Below are positions 18,107 through 27,559 of a DNA stretch of 64,000 nucleotides, piece by piece. The stretch's first letter is position 1; each line of letters opens with the position of its first letter. The notes under the pieces were generated by a model. It ran no database searches. It saw only the letters and a program-made list of their open reading frames with translations, and was not told where the DNA came from. The translations under genes and the position numbers were made by a program. This DNA comes from Avimonas intestinalis (GTDB lineage: Bacteria > Bacillota > Clostridia > Oscillospirales > Acutalibacteraceae), in NCBI GenBank assembly GCA_904380375.1, contig CAJFID010000005.1, forward strand, positions 1 through 64,000, given 5' to 3'.

Positions 18107-18976
18107 TTATTCGGTGCGCAGCCTGGGATTGAGTGCCTCGTCAATGCCGCTGCTGAAAAAGATGCAGCCCAGTTGCAGCAACGCCAGGCACACGATGGGG
18201 GTGAAAAAGTAGATCAGCCCCTTGGGGTTGTACGCCACGCCGGTATAGGTCAGCGCCATATTGAGCATAACGCCCCAGTTGGTTTCCCGGTAGGTCAGGG
18301 CCCCCAGCAGCATCAGGCCCATGCTCGAAGCCACGCCGCCTTGGAAGAGGCTGATAAACTGGATGGCCAGCAGGGAAATCATGTTGGGCAGGATTTCCTT
18401 GAAGATGATGTACCAGGTCTTCAGGCCCATAATGCGGCAGGCCACAATGTATTCCGCGTGCTTGAGGGACAGGATCTGCCCGCGGACCACGCGGGCCACG
18501 CCGCCCCAGGAAACCACCGCCAGGATAAAGCCTGCCAGCCAGATATTCTGGACGTTGAAGGCCACGGCCAGGATCAGCATCAGCGGGAAGGCCGGGATGG
18601 TCAGGAAGATGTTCGTGACAAAGTTGAGGGCCGTATCCACCCATCCGCCCAGGAAAGCGCCTACCGACCCGATCAGGATGCCGATGAGCAGCGCCATCAC
18701 GGCGCTTACCGTACCCAGGGCCAGCACGTCGCGGGAACCGTGGATGGTCTGCGCCAGGATGTCCCGGCCGATGTAGTCGGTACCCAGCCAATGCTGTGCC
18801 GAAGGCATCTGGAACCGGTTTTCATAGTTCGGGGTCATATCAAGCGGCGTCAAAGCCGCCCCCAGCGTAGCCATGAGGATAAAAAATACCAAGATAAACA
18901 GGCCGACGGTGGCCTGCCGGTTCCGGAAAATGACCTTGAAAAAGTCGTGTATCGATTTTCCTAATCTCTTGATCAT
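18107..18976 (-). CDS. oppC: Opp-type ABC transporter permease (OppC)
   Basis: 289 residues with an N-terminal cytosolic segment, about six membrane helices and the OppC_N start (IHDFFKVIFRNRQATVGLFIL in outline). The periplasmic-type motif HWLGTDYIGRDILAQTIHGSRDVL is followed by the EAA loop that contacts the ATPases (ARVVRGQILSLKHAEYIVACRIMG). It is encoded 35 bases upstream of oppD and 6 bases after oppB ends. Confidence 0.92.
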   Translation of the reverse strand: MIKRLGKSIHDFFKVIFRNRQATVGLFILVFFILMATLGAALTPLDMTPNYENRFQMPSAQHWLGTDYIGRDILAQTIHGSRDVLALGTVSAVMALLIGILIGSVGAFLGGWVDTALNFVTNIFLTIPAFPLMLILAVAFNVQNIWLAGFILAVVSWGGVARVVRGQILSLKHAEYIVACRIMGLKTWYIIFKEILPNMISLLAIQFISLFQGGVASSMGLMLLGALTYRETNWGVMLNMALTYTGVAYNPKGLIYFFTPIVCLALLQLGCIFFSSGIDEALNPRLRTE

Positions 18977-18982
18977 CCGGCT

Positions 18983-19978
18983 CTACTCCAATCGTATTCT
19001 GGGATCAAGCTTGCTGTAAAGCAGATCGGCAATCAGGTTGGCGATAATAACCGAAACCGAAACGCAGAGCAGCAGGCCCTGGTACAGGATATAATCCCGT
19101 TCCCCCTGGGCGGTGGCGAGGTAAGTGCCCATGCCCAGGTACTTGAACTGCCCCTCTACCAGCGGCGCGCCGCCCATCATGCCGCCGAAGGACATGGCCA
19201 GCGTGGTCACCAGGGGAATCATGGCGTTTTTCTTCATATATTTGCGCATAATGATGCTGTCCGGCAGGCCGCGGGCCCTGGCGGCGAACACAAAGTCGCT
19301 GCCCAGGGTGTGGATCGAGCTGCCCTTCATATTGAGGATCCAGCCTCCCGTGGAGGTAAGCACATAGGTAGCGATGGGAAGGATCGCATGGTGCAGGGCG
19401 CTGAGCAGGAAGGGCAGGTTAAATCCGGGCGTCACGTCAATGCTATACACGCCGGCCTGCGGGAACAGCCCCAGCTGGTACACCAGCACAATCGACAACA
19501 GGATGGCCACGATGTAGTTGGGGATGGTGGACACCACCGTCACATAAAACGTGATGATGGTGTTGATAATCCCCTTCTTGCGGATGGCCATGACCGCCCC
19601 CAGCTGCAAGCCGATAATAAAGCTGAGAATCAGGGAAATCGACACCACGAAGAGTGTCCAGGGCAGTGCCGTGACCAGGATGCTAACCACGGTAAGCTTG
19701 GGGTTGGTCATTGAAGTCCCCAGATCCCCCCGCAGAAGCCCGCCCACATACCGGACCAACTGCTGCAGGATGGGCTCGTTCGGGTTGTAATTATACCGGG
19801 TAGCCACGCGGCTGTAGGCCTCTTCATAGGTGATGCCCATCTGGGCCGCCTCGTCGCGGGCCTTGGTTTCCAGGATATCCCCCGGCATCATCCGCAGCAC
19901 CAGGAAGATCACCAGCGTAACCGCTATCAGGGTTAAAAGCGCGCTCCCCACCCTTTTCGCCAAATATTTTAATGACAT
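18983..19978 (-). CDS. oppB: Opp-type ABC transporter permease (OppB)
   Basis: 331 residues; first permease of the importer. The start YLAKRVGSALLTLIAVTLVIFLVLRMMPGD in outline is the family hallmark. The EAA loop appears as FVFAARARGLPDSIIMRKYM near residue 230, and about six membrane helices are seen. It lies 94 bases after oppA, in the same transcription unit. Confidence 0.92.
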   Translation of the reverse strand: MSLKYLAKRVGSALLTLIAVTLVIFLVLRMMPGDILETKARDEAAQMGITYEEAYSRVATRYNYNPNEPILQQLVRYVGGLLRGDLGTSMTNPKLTVVSILVTALPWTLFVVSISLILSFIIGLQLGAVMAIRKKGIINTIITFYVTVVSTIPNYIVAILLSIVLVYQLGLFPQAGVYSIDVTPGFNLPFLLSALHHAILPIATYVLTSTGGWILNMKGSSIHTLGSDFVFAARARGLPDSIIMRKYMKKNAMIPLVTTLAMSFGGMMGGAPLVEGQFKYLGMGTYLATAQGERDYILYQGLLLCVSVSVIIANLIADLLYSKLDPRIRLE

Positions 19979-20072
19979 TTCTTAATCAACCGCCTTCAGT
20001 ATGGGATGCCTCGGCGCCGCGGGAAGGAGCTTAAGCCCCCTCCCGCGGTTTTCGTCAAGCGTGCGGGCCGGC

Positions 20073-21965
20073 CTATTTCGGCTTTACCTCATTGCGGATA
20101 AACACCTCGGCAAAGGGGGCGTAGGCCCGGTTGAGGACGGCCACGTCCTCGTATTCCTCGTCGTTGCGGGGCAGGGGCATCATCCGGTCGTACTCCTCAA
20201 ACAGATCCTCCATCGGCAGGCCCTTGGATGTCGCGGAATTCTCCCAGATAGCCATCACGTTCTGGTACAGGTTGATGCCAATCGCATTGTCGTTGGTAGC
20301 CCAGGCCATCCGGCCCACCAGATCCCGGTATTCCTCTTCATCGTTGATGTAAAGCAGGGATTTGGTGGCCTCCTCCATATTGATTTCATTGCCGTCGTAA
20401 TCCTTCAGGATCAAAGGCTCCTCATCCAGATCAATGCCGGCCTTCTCCGTAACGTCGCCGTAGTAGGCGCTGAACGCCTTATAGGGATCGGAGATGTTCC
20501 AGGTCAGATCCAGGTAATCATACAGCATATCGTAGAGGCCTTCCTTCATATTGCCCACTACTACGGTGGCCTCTACCGCCCGGGCCTCGGTGGGGAAGCC
20601 GAACTCGGTAAGCTGCCGCGCCACCTCGGTGGCCCCCGCGATGCCCTGGGCGCCCCAGCCGGCATTCGTAGCGATGACAAAGCTGTAGGTGTTGCCGTCG
20701 GCATCCTCCCACACCCCGTCGGAGTTGCGGGTCCAGCCGGCCTCCTCCATCATCTGGGCCGCCTTTTCGGAATCGCCGGTATACCGGTCAAATTTGGCCA
20801 GCACGTCGGCGTCTATGTACTTCTCCATCGTGGAGGGGATCAGGCCGGTGGTGGCCACATCGTTGTCCACCGCCCAATAGTTGGCGATCTCCCGCACCTT
20901 GGATCGCTGCACCACCTCGTTCAGAGCCTTGCGGACCCGCACGTCGCTGAGCGGCGCCTTGTTGGTATTGAAGATCACGCCGATGGATTTTTGCTCAAGC
21001 AGAGGATACATCACCATAGTCCCGCTGGCGTCCAGGATGTTCCGGGACATATCGTAGGGCAGCGTGCCGATAAAGGAGTCGGTGCCGCCGGAGCTCAGCA
21101 GGGAGTTGTAATCGGCCACCTGGTGCATCTCCAGCTTCTGGAATTCGAGATCCTCGGCGCCCGGGAAATAGGGGTTGACCACCAGGTCGCACTGCACGTT
21201 GGTGACTTTATCCACCATATAGGGCCCGGTGCCGACCGGCATATCAAGGTCCACATTTTTAAAGTTGTTGTAAATCTCCTTGAGGGCGGTCCTCTGCTCC
21301 TGGGTGAAGCTGAGGCCGAACGCCGGACGGCTGTCCCGCTCGCCGGTATAGGGCTCCGCCTCCGCCATGATCGCTTCAACGTCGTCCACAAATTCACCAA
21401 AGAGATGGTACGGGGTGGACGCCTGCCAGCCCTCCGCAAGGAAAAGCATCTTCTGGGTATCCGAAATCACCGGTTCGGCCCAGACAAATTCGAGGGTATA
21501 ATCGTCCTTGACATTGATCGCTTCCAGGTGGCGGTTGATGGCGGCATCCTGGATGTTGATGATGTAATAGGTGTATAGATCCTTGGCTGTAAATTTGGTC
21601 CCGTCGCTCCATGTCCGGTTCTCGACCAGCTTGACCGTAGTGACGTTGCCTTCGTGCGTCCATTCCTCGGCCAGCCGGGGGATGATCTTGTCGGTCCCCA
21701 CGATAACCAGGAACATCGACTCGTATACATAATAGCCGACGTCCCCCACCTGGGAGCCGCTGAGATTCCCGCCGAAGCCGGGAGGGGCCGGCCAGTAGCC
21801 GCCGGCAATCCGCTTAACCCGCTCCGTATTGACCTCGGGAGGGGCGTCGTAATCCGTGCTGACCACCGTATCCTGGACATTGCCGTAGCAGCCGGTCATG
21901 GTCAAGGCCGCCATAATCGCAGCCATCGTCATGGCCAGCAGCTTGATAAACGTGCGTTTTTTCAT
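20073..21965 (-). CDS. oppA: ABC transporter substrate-binding lipoprotein (OppA-like)
   Basis: 630 residues, larger than typical OppA (about 540). The signal peptide ends in the lipobox MTGC near residue 25. The body matches the family 5 extracellular solute-binding proteins: PRLAEEWTHEG, VENRTWSDGTKFTAKDLYTYY, a YMVDKVTN segment and the VRKALNEVVQRSKVRE motif of the second lobe. The ligand cannot be read from sequence. It is the first gene of a seven-gene operon whose promoter region carries the AraC-type motif shared with the hydrolase operons, so an oligosaccharide ligand is likely. Confidence 0.9.
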   Translation of the reverse strand: MKKRTFIKLLAMTMAAIMAALTMTGCYGNVQDTVVSTDYDAPPEVNTERVKRIAGGYWPAPPGFGGNLSGSQVGDVGYYVYESMFLVIVGTDKIIPRLAEEWTHEGNVTTVKLVENRTWSDGTKFTAKDLYTYYIINIQDAAINRHLEAINVKDDYTLEFVWAEPVISDTQKMLFLAEGWQASTPYHLFGEFVDDVEAIMAEAEPYTGERDSRPAFGLSFTQEQRTALKEIYNNFKNVDLDMPVGTGPYMVDKVTNVQCDLVVNPYFPGAEDLEFQKLEMHQVADYNSLLSSGGTDSFIGTLPYDMSRNILDASGTMVMYPLLEQKSIGVIFNTNKAPLSDVRVRKALNEVVQRSKVREIANYWAVDNDVATTGLIPSTMEKYIDADVLAKFDRYTGDSEKAAQMMEEAGWTRNSDGVWEDADGNTYSFVIATNAGWGAQGIAGATEVARQLTEFGFPTEARAVEATVVVGNMKEGLYDMLYDYLDLTWNISDPYKAFSAYYGDVTEKAGIDLDEEPLILKDYDGNEINMEEATKSLLYINDEEEYRDLVGRMAWATNDNAIGINLYQNVMAIWENSATSKGLPMEDLFEEYDRMMPLPRNDEEYEDVAVLNRAYAPFAEVFIRNEVKPK

Positions 21966-22169
21966 CGCGTTCGTTTCTCCTTTCCCTGTAAAAATTTGGC
22001 CTCCATCTCTTTTTCTGATCGCGCAAAGCTCACCCGAATACCGTACCAATTCTCCGCGCTTTCGACAATACCCTATTGAGAATTCTTTTTTGGCAATGGA
22101 TTCCAGATGAAATTTTCAAATTATTTTCTCACCTTGCAAATTAAAATCTGTGTGTTTTTCACAAAGACC

Positions 22170-22237
22170 ATTATACACGGTCTTTCTTTAGCGAAACAAG
22201 AAAATTATTGCCATGGATCCGGACAATATTGACTTTT
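22170..22237 (-). promoter_or_regulatory. Predicted AraC-dependent promoter of the opp operon
   Basis: On the minus strand the motif complementary to TTGCC-N11-CAATATTGAC lies at 22208-22233 (with TTTT to 22237). Eight bases further down are a weak -35 (TTGTTT, 22199-22194), an 18-base spacer and TATAAT (22175-22170). A weak -35 with an activator site just upstream is the usual layout for AraC-type activation. The leader to oppA is about 200 bases. The remaining bases up to 22326 hold no gene. Confidence 0.75.
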
Positions 22238-22326
22238 ACCTTCGGTAAGCGGCCGCGTCCTCCTCTGGAACCCCCGCCGGAGCCCTCCCTGTGCCCGGAC
22301 GATGGTTTAAGGTCCGGCTTCTCTGT

Positions 22327-23334
22327 TCAGCCGGCCAGGCGCTCCAGCGTCTTTGTCACAGCCGCCAGGTTTTCCGGCGGGGTCTGGACGGGTACCTCGC
22401 AGCCCGCGGCGATGACAGCCCGGGGAGAGGCGGCGGCCAGGCAGCCCTCCACCGCCTGCGTGACGGAATCCGGCGTCCCCTGCAGAAGGATACCGACCGG
22501 GTCAAAATTGCCGCAGGCGCTGCAGCGGTCGGCGAAAACCCGGTTCGCCTTCTCAAAATCCACCATCCAGTCGCAGTCGATCATATCCGCCCCGGTTTCC
22601 ACCGCCATTTCAAGCAGCGAATTGATGTTCCCGCAAATGTGCAGCTTGGCCTTGCCGCCCGCCGCGTGGATGGCGGCAACGATACGCTTTTCATAAGGCA
22701 GGGCAAATTCCTCGTACATGGCCGGCCCGATCAGGGAAGCCGCCGCATCGCCGATGCCCACGATATCCGCCCCTGCCTGCACCTGCGCCGCGGCGAAAAG
22801 CTCCGCCTGGCGGGTACAGATATCTAGCAGCTCCGCCACCGCCTCCGGCTCGTCAAGAATGTCGGTCATCATGTTGTTAAGATCCCGCAGGTCGCAGGCT
22901 TCGGCAAAGCCGCCTTCCACCCAGCCCTGCACCGCGCATTCCCTGCGCGCATATTCCGCATAACGCCGCACGGCGAGCAGCCGATCGTTCATCCGGGCAC
23001 AGGAGGCAGGATCCCTTACCTTGAGCTTCGCCAGGTCGGAAAGGTCCTCAACCAAGGGAACGGCGGCATAGGGCACCCCGTCCTCGGGCAGGATGACCTG
23101 GGCGCCGAAGCCCTCCGCCTCCCGCATGGGGTCGGAAATGGCGCTGAGGATATCGAGGCCAAAATCCTCCCGGCAGCGGATGCCCGCCTCGGTCAGCACC
23201 CGGTAATCGGTGGCAAATTCGCGATAGGTCGCCCCGATATACCGCGCCCCAAAGCCCATGATGATGCAGTTGTTCGGCACCCGATCGACCGGCTTGCCCG
23301 CCAGCCGGTTCATCAGCCGTTCGTATGCGTTCAT
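22327..23334 (-). CDS. Uroporphyrinogen decarboxylase (URO-D) family protein, MtaA-like
   Basis: 335 residues. The TIM-barrel family includes heme-pathway decarboxylases and the corrinoid-dependent methyltransferases MtaA/CmuA. The start MNAYERLMNRLAGKPVDRVP is typical. LHICGN with a downstream acidic DCDW and a later CSACGNFDP suggest the zinc-binding methyltransferase branch rather than a true heme enzyme; the Arg-rich porphyrin-binding start of HemE is lacking. It is the third gene of the hydrolase operon, 68 bases after the GH127-like gene. URO-D-like genes recur in clostridial glycan loci with unknown role. Confidence 0.75.
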   Translation of the reverse strand: MNAYERLMNRLAGKPVDRVPNNCIIMGFGARYIGATYREFATDYRVLTEAGIRCREDFGLDILSAISDPMREAEGFGAQVILPEDGVPYAAVPLVEDLSDLAKLKVRDPASCARMNDRLLAVRRYAEYARRECAVQGWVEGGFAEACDLRDLNNMMTDILDEPEAVAELLDICTRQAELFAAAQVQAGADIVGIGDAAASLIGPAMYEEFALPYEKRIVAAIHAAGGKAKLHICGNINSLLEMAVETGADMIDCDWMVDFEKANRVFADRCSACGNFDPVGILLQGTPDSVTQAVEGCLAAASPRAVIAAGCEVPVQTPPENLAAVTKTLERLAG

Positions 23335-23402
23335 TGCCCATTCATCCTTTCTGTTTCCAAAAGGCATTCGGTTTTATTCAAGCGGTTCCGGCGGCCGCGC
23401 GG

Positions 23403-25373
23403 CTATTCTCCGCGGACTGCGTCGCTGCGCGGTTCCTGCGCCCGGTCAATAAAGGGGAAGGTGGTACGGCGCAGGGTGGTGCAGCCGATAGGTACCAGCT
23501 CCACCCATTCCGGCACCGCCCAGGAGGACAGCATCTGGGCCTGCAGGGTCACGGGCGGGTTCTCCCATTCAAACCCCTGCCCCTCATACTGCCTTTCCCG
23601 CAGATACTCGCCGGGACGGCGGCTGTCGTACAAAAGGGTATACTCCCAGTTTTCCCCTTCGGCGGGGGTATAATTGGTGTCGCAGAAGGGAGCCTTTTCA
23701 TAGTGGAAAGAATCCTCCCCCACCTCGGCAATAGGCAGCGAATACAGCAGCGGCCCATCCGCCACCGCCCGGGTGCCGTCCACGGCGGCAACCAGCCGTG
23801 GAGACGCTTCCAACAGCAGCGTGACCACGTCCCCGTCGGCAAAAACCCTTTCGAGCGCGACTCCCCGCCCGCTCCCGGCCCGGAGGCACGGAGCGTCCAC
23901 CGGTACCCCGTTGACCAGCAGGCGGCAGTCCTCGGCCCAGAACGGCACGCGGAACACGATCTTCTGCCGGAAGTCCCCCTGGCAGCGGATGTGGAAGGCG
24001 AGGCCCTTTTCAAAGGGATACCGGGTCCTCTGCTCAATCTCCACGGCCTGTCCCCCGCAGACCGTATGCAGAACGCACGGCCCGTAATACAGCGCATACA
24101 GCGTGCCGTCCTCGCTGGATAGCCACATCGTCGACAGATGGTACGGCATCACCTTGCCGGAATTCGGCGCGCAGCAGACGGCCGCGTCGGTATGGGTGGG
24201 GGAATAGTCCCAGCGGTCCCCCACCTCTTTGGTCGCCCGGTAGAGGTTATCGGCGCACAGGTACTGGATGGCCTTCCCGTCCTGGCGGCGGGCCGCCATA
24301 GCGGCGTTCATCACCATCCACTCCTCATAGTCGGCGTAATGCAGGCTCCCGGTGATCTGGACGGCGGCGGTGAGGCTGAACATCATCTCCGTGGTGGAGC
24401 AGTATTCGTAGCCGATGCCGGGGATGGGGAAGCATTCGCCGATCTGCAGCCCCTCCGTTTTCTCCGGCGCTACCTTGCCCTGGTGGGCGCCGATCAGCTC
24501 ATCGGATTTGCAGGAGCCGGACAGGCTCAAAGAACGTTTCATCTTCTCAAAAACGCTGAGGAAGATGCTGTAGTAATCCTTTTTCCCTGTGGCCTGGTAC
24601 AGCAGCAGGGGGATCCGCAGCTGCTCGCAGGTATGGGCCCCATGGCCCACCAAGGGAACGCGGGGGGCGGTCGCCTTGTCCCGGGCAAGGTCGTAGCAGG
24701 GGAACACCGCGTCCGGGGCATACCGGGAATAATCCTCGTACAGGAATTCGCAGAAGGCCAGGTATTTCGGCTTTTTCCGTTCGGCGTAGAGGGCGAGGAT
24801 CGGTTCGATCACCATCAGGCTGTGGGTTTTGCTGCCGTCCTCATCCGGAACCTGGTACAGGGAGCGCCCGCCTGCAAGAGGGCCGTACTGCCGCACGATC
24901 AGGTCGCAGAGCCTTTCTAAAGCGTCCAGCACCCGGGCCTCCCCGGTGTGGCGGTAATAGGTAAGCAGGACGGTCATCAGGCGGCTCTGGGTCCACAGCT
25001 CGCCGCTGCGGGCGCCGTTGCCGAACCGCTCGTTGGGCAGGAAAATCCCCATGTAGCCGTCCTCTTCCTGGTGGCGGAGCAGCCGTTCCACGTAATCCTT
25101 CATGTCCCGGATCAGTTCCTGGTCATCCAGGGCAAAGGCCAGCCGCGCCAGCGCATCCCGCCAATTCCCTTCCGACTCGCCCGGCCACCAGGAGCTCCAG
25201 CAGCCATCGATCTCATCCCGGACCTTCTTGTCCTCAAACAGGCCGGAGGACACGTCGGCGCACAGCTCGCCCAGATGCCCGGTGATGCCGTGCTTATCCC
25301 TCAGCAGGTGTTCCAGAATCCAGCCCTGCGGCCGAATTTTTCCCGTAATTTCCTTTAACATTTTGTTATTCAT
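23403..25373 (-). CDS. GH127-like beta-L-arabinofuranosidase (DUF1680)
   Basis: 656 residues. It matches the (alpha/alpha)6-barrel glycoside hydrolases first named DUF1680. The zinc/cysteine catalytic set is visible: YEYCSTTE near residue 340 (Glu-x-Cys) and AAVCCAPNSGKVMPYHL near residue 400 (the Cys-Cys pair whose first member is the nucleophile in characterised GH127). A beta-sandwich C-terminus follows. Characterised members remove beta-L-arabinofuranose, but GH127 and its relatives GH137/142/146 differ in substrate, so specificity is open. It overlaps the upstream hydrolase gene by 8 bases (ATGAATAA), which indicates translational coupling. Confidence 0.85.
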   Translation of the reverse strand: MNNKMLKEITGKIRPQGWILEHLLRDKHGITGHLGELCADVSSGLFEDKKVRDEIDGCWSSWWPGESEGNWRDALARLAFALDDQELIRDMKDYVERLLRHQEEDGYMGIFLPNERFGNGARSGELWTQSRLMTVLLTYYRHTGEARVLDALERLCDLIVRQYGPLAGGRSLYQVPDEDGSKTHSLMVIEPILALYAERKKPKYLAFCEFLYEDYSRYAPDAVFPCYDLARDKATAPRVPLVGHGAHTCEQLRIPLLLYQATGKKDYYSIFLSVFEKMKRSLSLSGSCKSDELIGAHQGKVAPEKTEGLQIGECFPIPGIGYEYCSTTEMMFSLTAAVQITGSLHYADYEEWMVMNAAMAARRQDGKAIQYLCADNLYRATKEVGDRWDYSPTHTDAAVCCAPNSGKVMPYHLSTMWLSSEDGTLYALYYGPCVLHTVCGGQAVEIEQRTRYPFEKGLAFHIRCQGDFRQKIVFRVPFWAEDCRLLVNGVPVDAPCLRAGSGRGVALERVFADGDVVTLLLEASPRLVAAVDGTRAVADGPLLYSLPIAEVGEDSFHYEKAPFCDTNYTPAEGENWEYTLLYDSRRPGEYLRERQYEGQGFEWENPPVTLQAQMLSSWAVPEWVELVPIGCTTLRRTTFPFIDRAQEPRSDAVRGE

Positions 25374-27426
25374 GCCTTTCCTTGAGAGTATTCTCCACCG
25401 CCGCTCCGTTCAGCCGGCAGACGCCCGCGGGGTAGAGGGGGGCGTAATCCCCATCCCGGTATTGCAGGAACAGGAAGTCCTCCCCCTCAAAGTCCACCGA
25501 CAGCTCTCCGTGGCGGATATGGACGCTCAGGGGATTGCGGGACGCTTCCAGCCCTTCGGCGGTAAACAGCAGCGACCCGTCCTGGAGCACGCAGCCGTTT
25601 TCAAACCGGTTGCCGGCAATCCCCCATCCCTTGAGGGTTTCTATGACCTCCTGCGCGCAGTCAAGGCTGGACAGCCGGACGCCCCGGTCAAGCACCTTCC
25701 GGCAGGCGTCGCTCAGAGGGGCGCCGTCGTCAAAGGTCAGGGCCTCCCCCGCGACGATCAGGCGGGCCGGGTCTACCTTTTGCAGGAAGGGGAAGCAGGC
25801 GGGGGACAGGCTGTCGGCGCCCAGCAGCACCACCGCGTCATAGTCCTGGGAACCGTAGCGCACCCGGCCGCCGTCCGCAAACAGGCTGCCGTTTTCCACT
25901 TCGGTGGTAGGGACCAGGTCGCAGAGGAATTGCCCAAAAATCCGGTCCGTGCACTCCAGCACCGTGGACAACACCTTGTGCCGGGGATACCAGGGCGGGG
26001 AAGGCGGGTCGTTGTAATACCAGTTCAAGGCGTTCTGCATACCGAACAGCACCAGCACCCGGCAGTCGGGCATCGCGTTCTGCACCGGGTCAAGCAGCCG
26101 CACCCGCGCATCCATTTCCTCGATTTTTTCCAGCAGCCCTTCCGGCTTCAGCTCCAGCACCACCGCCTCGTTGGGGCATTCATAACCGAGGTAGTGGGTC
26201 CGCCCGCCGAAGCGGACGCTGGCCCAGGTATCCCGGTAATAGGTCCGGATATCCCGCGTTCCCATCGAATACCACATGTTGTACCAGCAGTCCCCGCCCC
26301 ATTTGTGGGCCAGGGCGGTGCGGATGGCAAGCAGGACGATTTCGTCTGTCTGGGCGATGTCCCGCTTGGCCTCCCACCAATAAAAGCCATTCTTGAAGCC
26401 CTCAAAATTCTGCAGGAAATTGTTGCCCCACCAGGTGGGATGCACGCCGTAAAAGGCGTCCGGGCCTAGGATCTCCTTACAGAGCCGGTACATGGTTTCG
26501 TCGTTGCGGCGCATGATGTCCCGAAAGGCGGCGTGATAGTCGTTGACGCAGCCGATGCTCCGCTCCCGGCGTCCATCCTCGGTATAATAGAACCGCAGCA
26601 GGTCGTCCTTAAGCTCCCGGCCGCAGAGCTCCCGGTACCGGCGGGCAAAATTGTCCGAATAGGTGACATGCTCAAAATAAATGACCGGCTTTTTGTAATA
26701 GTTCGGCTCGCCCTCCGCCTCCTTCGTGCGGATGATCACGTCGTAGCCCCACTCGTCCGACATGACGCCGTCCATCCCAATCTCCTTCAGGGGGCGGAGC
26801 AGCCGGGCGTAAAACGCCCCGAAGGCATCGGAGGCCAGGTCCGGGATGGGCTGGGGGATCCCGACAAACACCACCGCCGTTTTCCAGGCGGCGCCGGCGC
26901 CGGCATCCACCGAAACCAGGGTGTGGTTTTCCTCCGCGGGACGGAGCCTTACGGCGGCGTCCGCCGGCTCCGCGCTGTCCGGCGCGTAGCGACGCTCCCC
27001 CGTTTTCTCCACCAAAAAGGCCCGAAGCAGCGTCGGCCCCACATGCCGGATTGTTCGCCAATAATGGGGGATCGGGGAAGTGTCCACCAGGGCCTGCCCT
27101 TTCCCCTCCCCGTCAAGCGCCACCTCGGTGGCGGTGGTGACAAAGGCCACCTCTCCGGGATGCCGCTCAAAAAAGGTGGCCGCCTCGTTGCGGGGGCACG
27201 CCTCCGAAATCAGGCGGATCCCCCGGCTGTGCAGCTCCCGGCAGCAAAGCCGCAGGGCCTCCTGCACCTCCGTGTCAAGGAAACGATGATGGATCCAGTG
27301 CAGGCCGATGAACACCGACCCCACGTCCATCCGGCTGCACAGATCCTCGATTTTCCCCCGGAGATCACTTTCAAGGATCGTGTCGTCCCATTTCCAATAG
27401 ATGACGCTTTTGTTCTTTGCCTTCAT
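25366..27426 (-). CDS. Putative glycoside hydrolase of unassigned family
   Basis: 686 residues; no family recognised with certainty. The N-terminal half reads like a TIM barrel: VIYWKWDDTILESDL, IGLHWIHHRF, RLISEACPRNEAA, GMDGVMSDEWGYDVI (candidate acid, near residue 235), YGVHPTWWGNN and GGDCWYNMWYSMGTRDIR. The C-terminal third has a flavodoxin-like stretch (CRVLVLFGMQNALNWYYNDPP, DYDAVVLLGADSLSP) like the trimerisation domain of GH42 beta-galactosidases. There is no signal peptide, so it is cytosolic. First gene of the operon with the GH127-like enzyme; it probably cleaves an imported oligosaccharide. The order and fold are seen; the reaction is inference. Confidence 0.65.
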   Translation of the reverse strand: MKAKNKSVIYWKWDDTILESDLRGKIEDLCSRMDVGSVFIGLHWIHHRFLDTEVQEALRLCCRELHSRGIRLISEACPRNEAATFFERHPGEVAFVTTATEVALDGEGKGQALVDTSPIPHYWRTIRHVGPTLLRAFLVEKTGERRYAPDSAEPADAAVRLRPAEENHTLVSVDAGAGAAWKTAVVFVGIPQPIPDLASDAFGAFYARLLRPLKEIGMDGVMSDEWGYDVIIRTKEAEGEPNYYKKPVIYFEHVTYSDNFARRYRELCGRELKDDLLRFYYTEDGRRERSIGCVNDYHAAFRDIMRRNDETMYRLCKEILGPDAFYGVHPTWWGNNFLQNFEGFKNGFYWWEAKRDIAQTDEIVLLAIRTALAHKWGGDCWYNMWYSMGTRDIRTYYRDTWASVRFGGRTHYLGYECPNEAVVLELKPEGLLEKIEEMDARVRLLDPVQNAMPDCRVLVLFGMQNALNWYYNDPPSPPWYPRHKVLSTVLECTDRIFGQFLCDLVPTTEVENGSLFADGGRVRYGSQDYDAVVLLGADSLSPACFPFLQKVDPARLIVAGEALTFDDGAPLSDACRKVLDRGVRLSSLDCAQEVIETLKGWGIAGNRFENGCVLQDGSLLFTAEGLEASRNPLSVHIRHGELSVDFEGEDFLFLQYRDGDYAPLYPAGVCRLNGAAVENTLKERHE

Positions 27427-27491
27427 CCGCCTGTCCCCTTTGCTGCAAAATTGCCCGCGGCTTTGCTGGGCCTGCCGCCCGTTTCGTTCCC

Positions 27492-27559
27492 AGTATAGCC
27501 GCCGTCCAGGAAAAGAGGCTATAATTTTTTTGCCAATGAAGCATACAATATTGACTTTT
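27492..27559 (-). promoter_or_regulatory. Predicted AraC-dependent promoter of the hydrolase operon
   Basis: The complement of TTGCC-N11-CAATATTGAC lies at 27530-27555. TATACT (27497-27492 on the minus strand) follows at 33 bases from the motif edge, the same distance as at the opp operon. No good -35 is seen, as expected for an activator-dependent promoter. The site also overlaps the -35 of the divergent araC gene. Confidence 0.75.
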
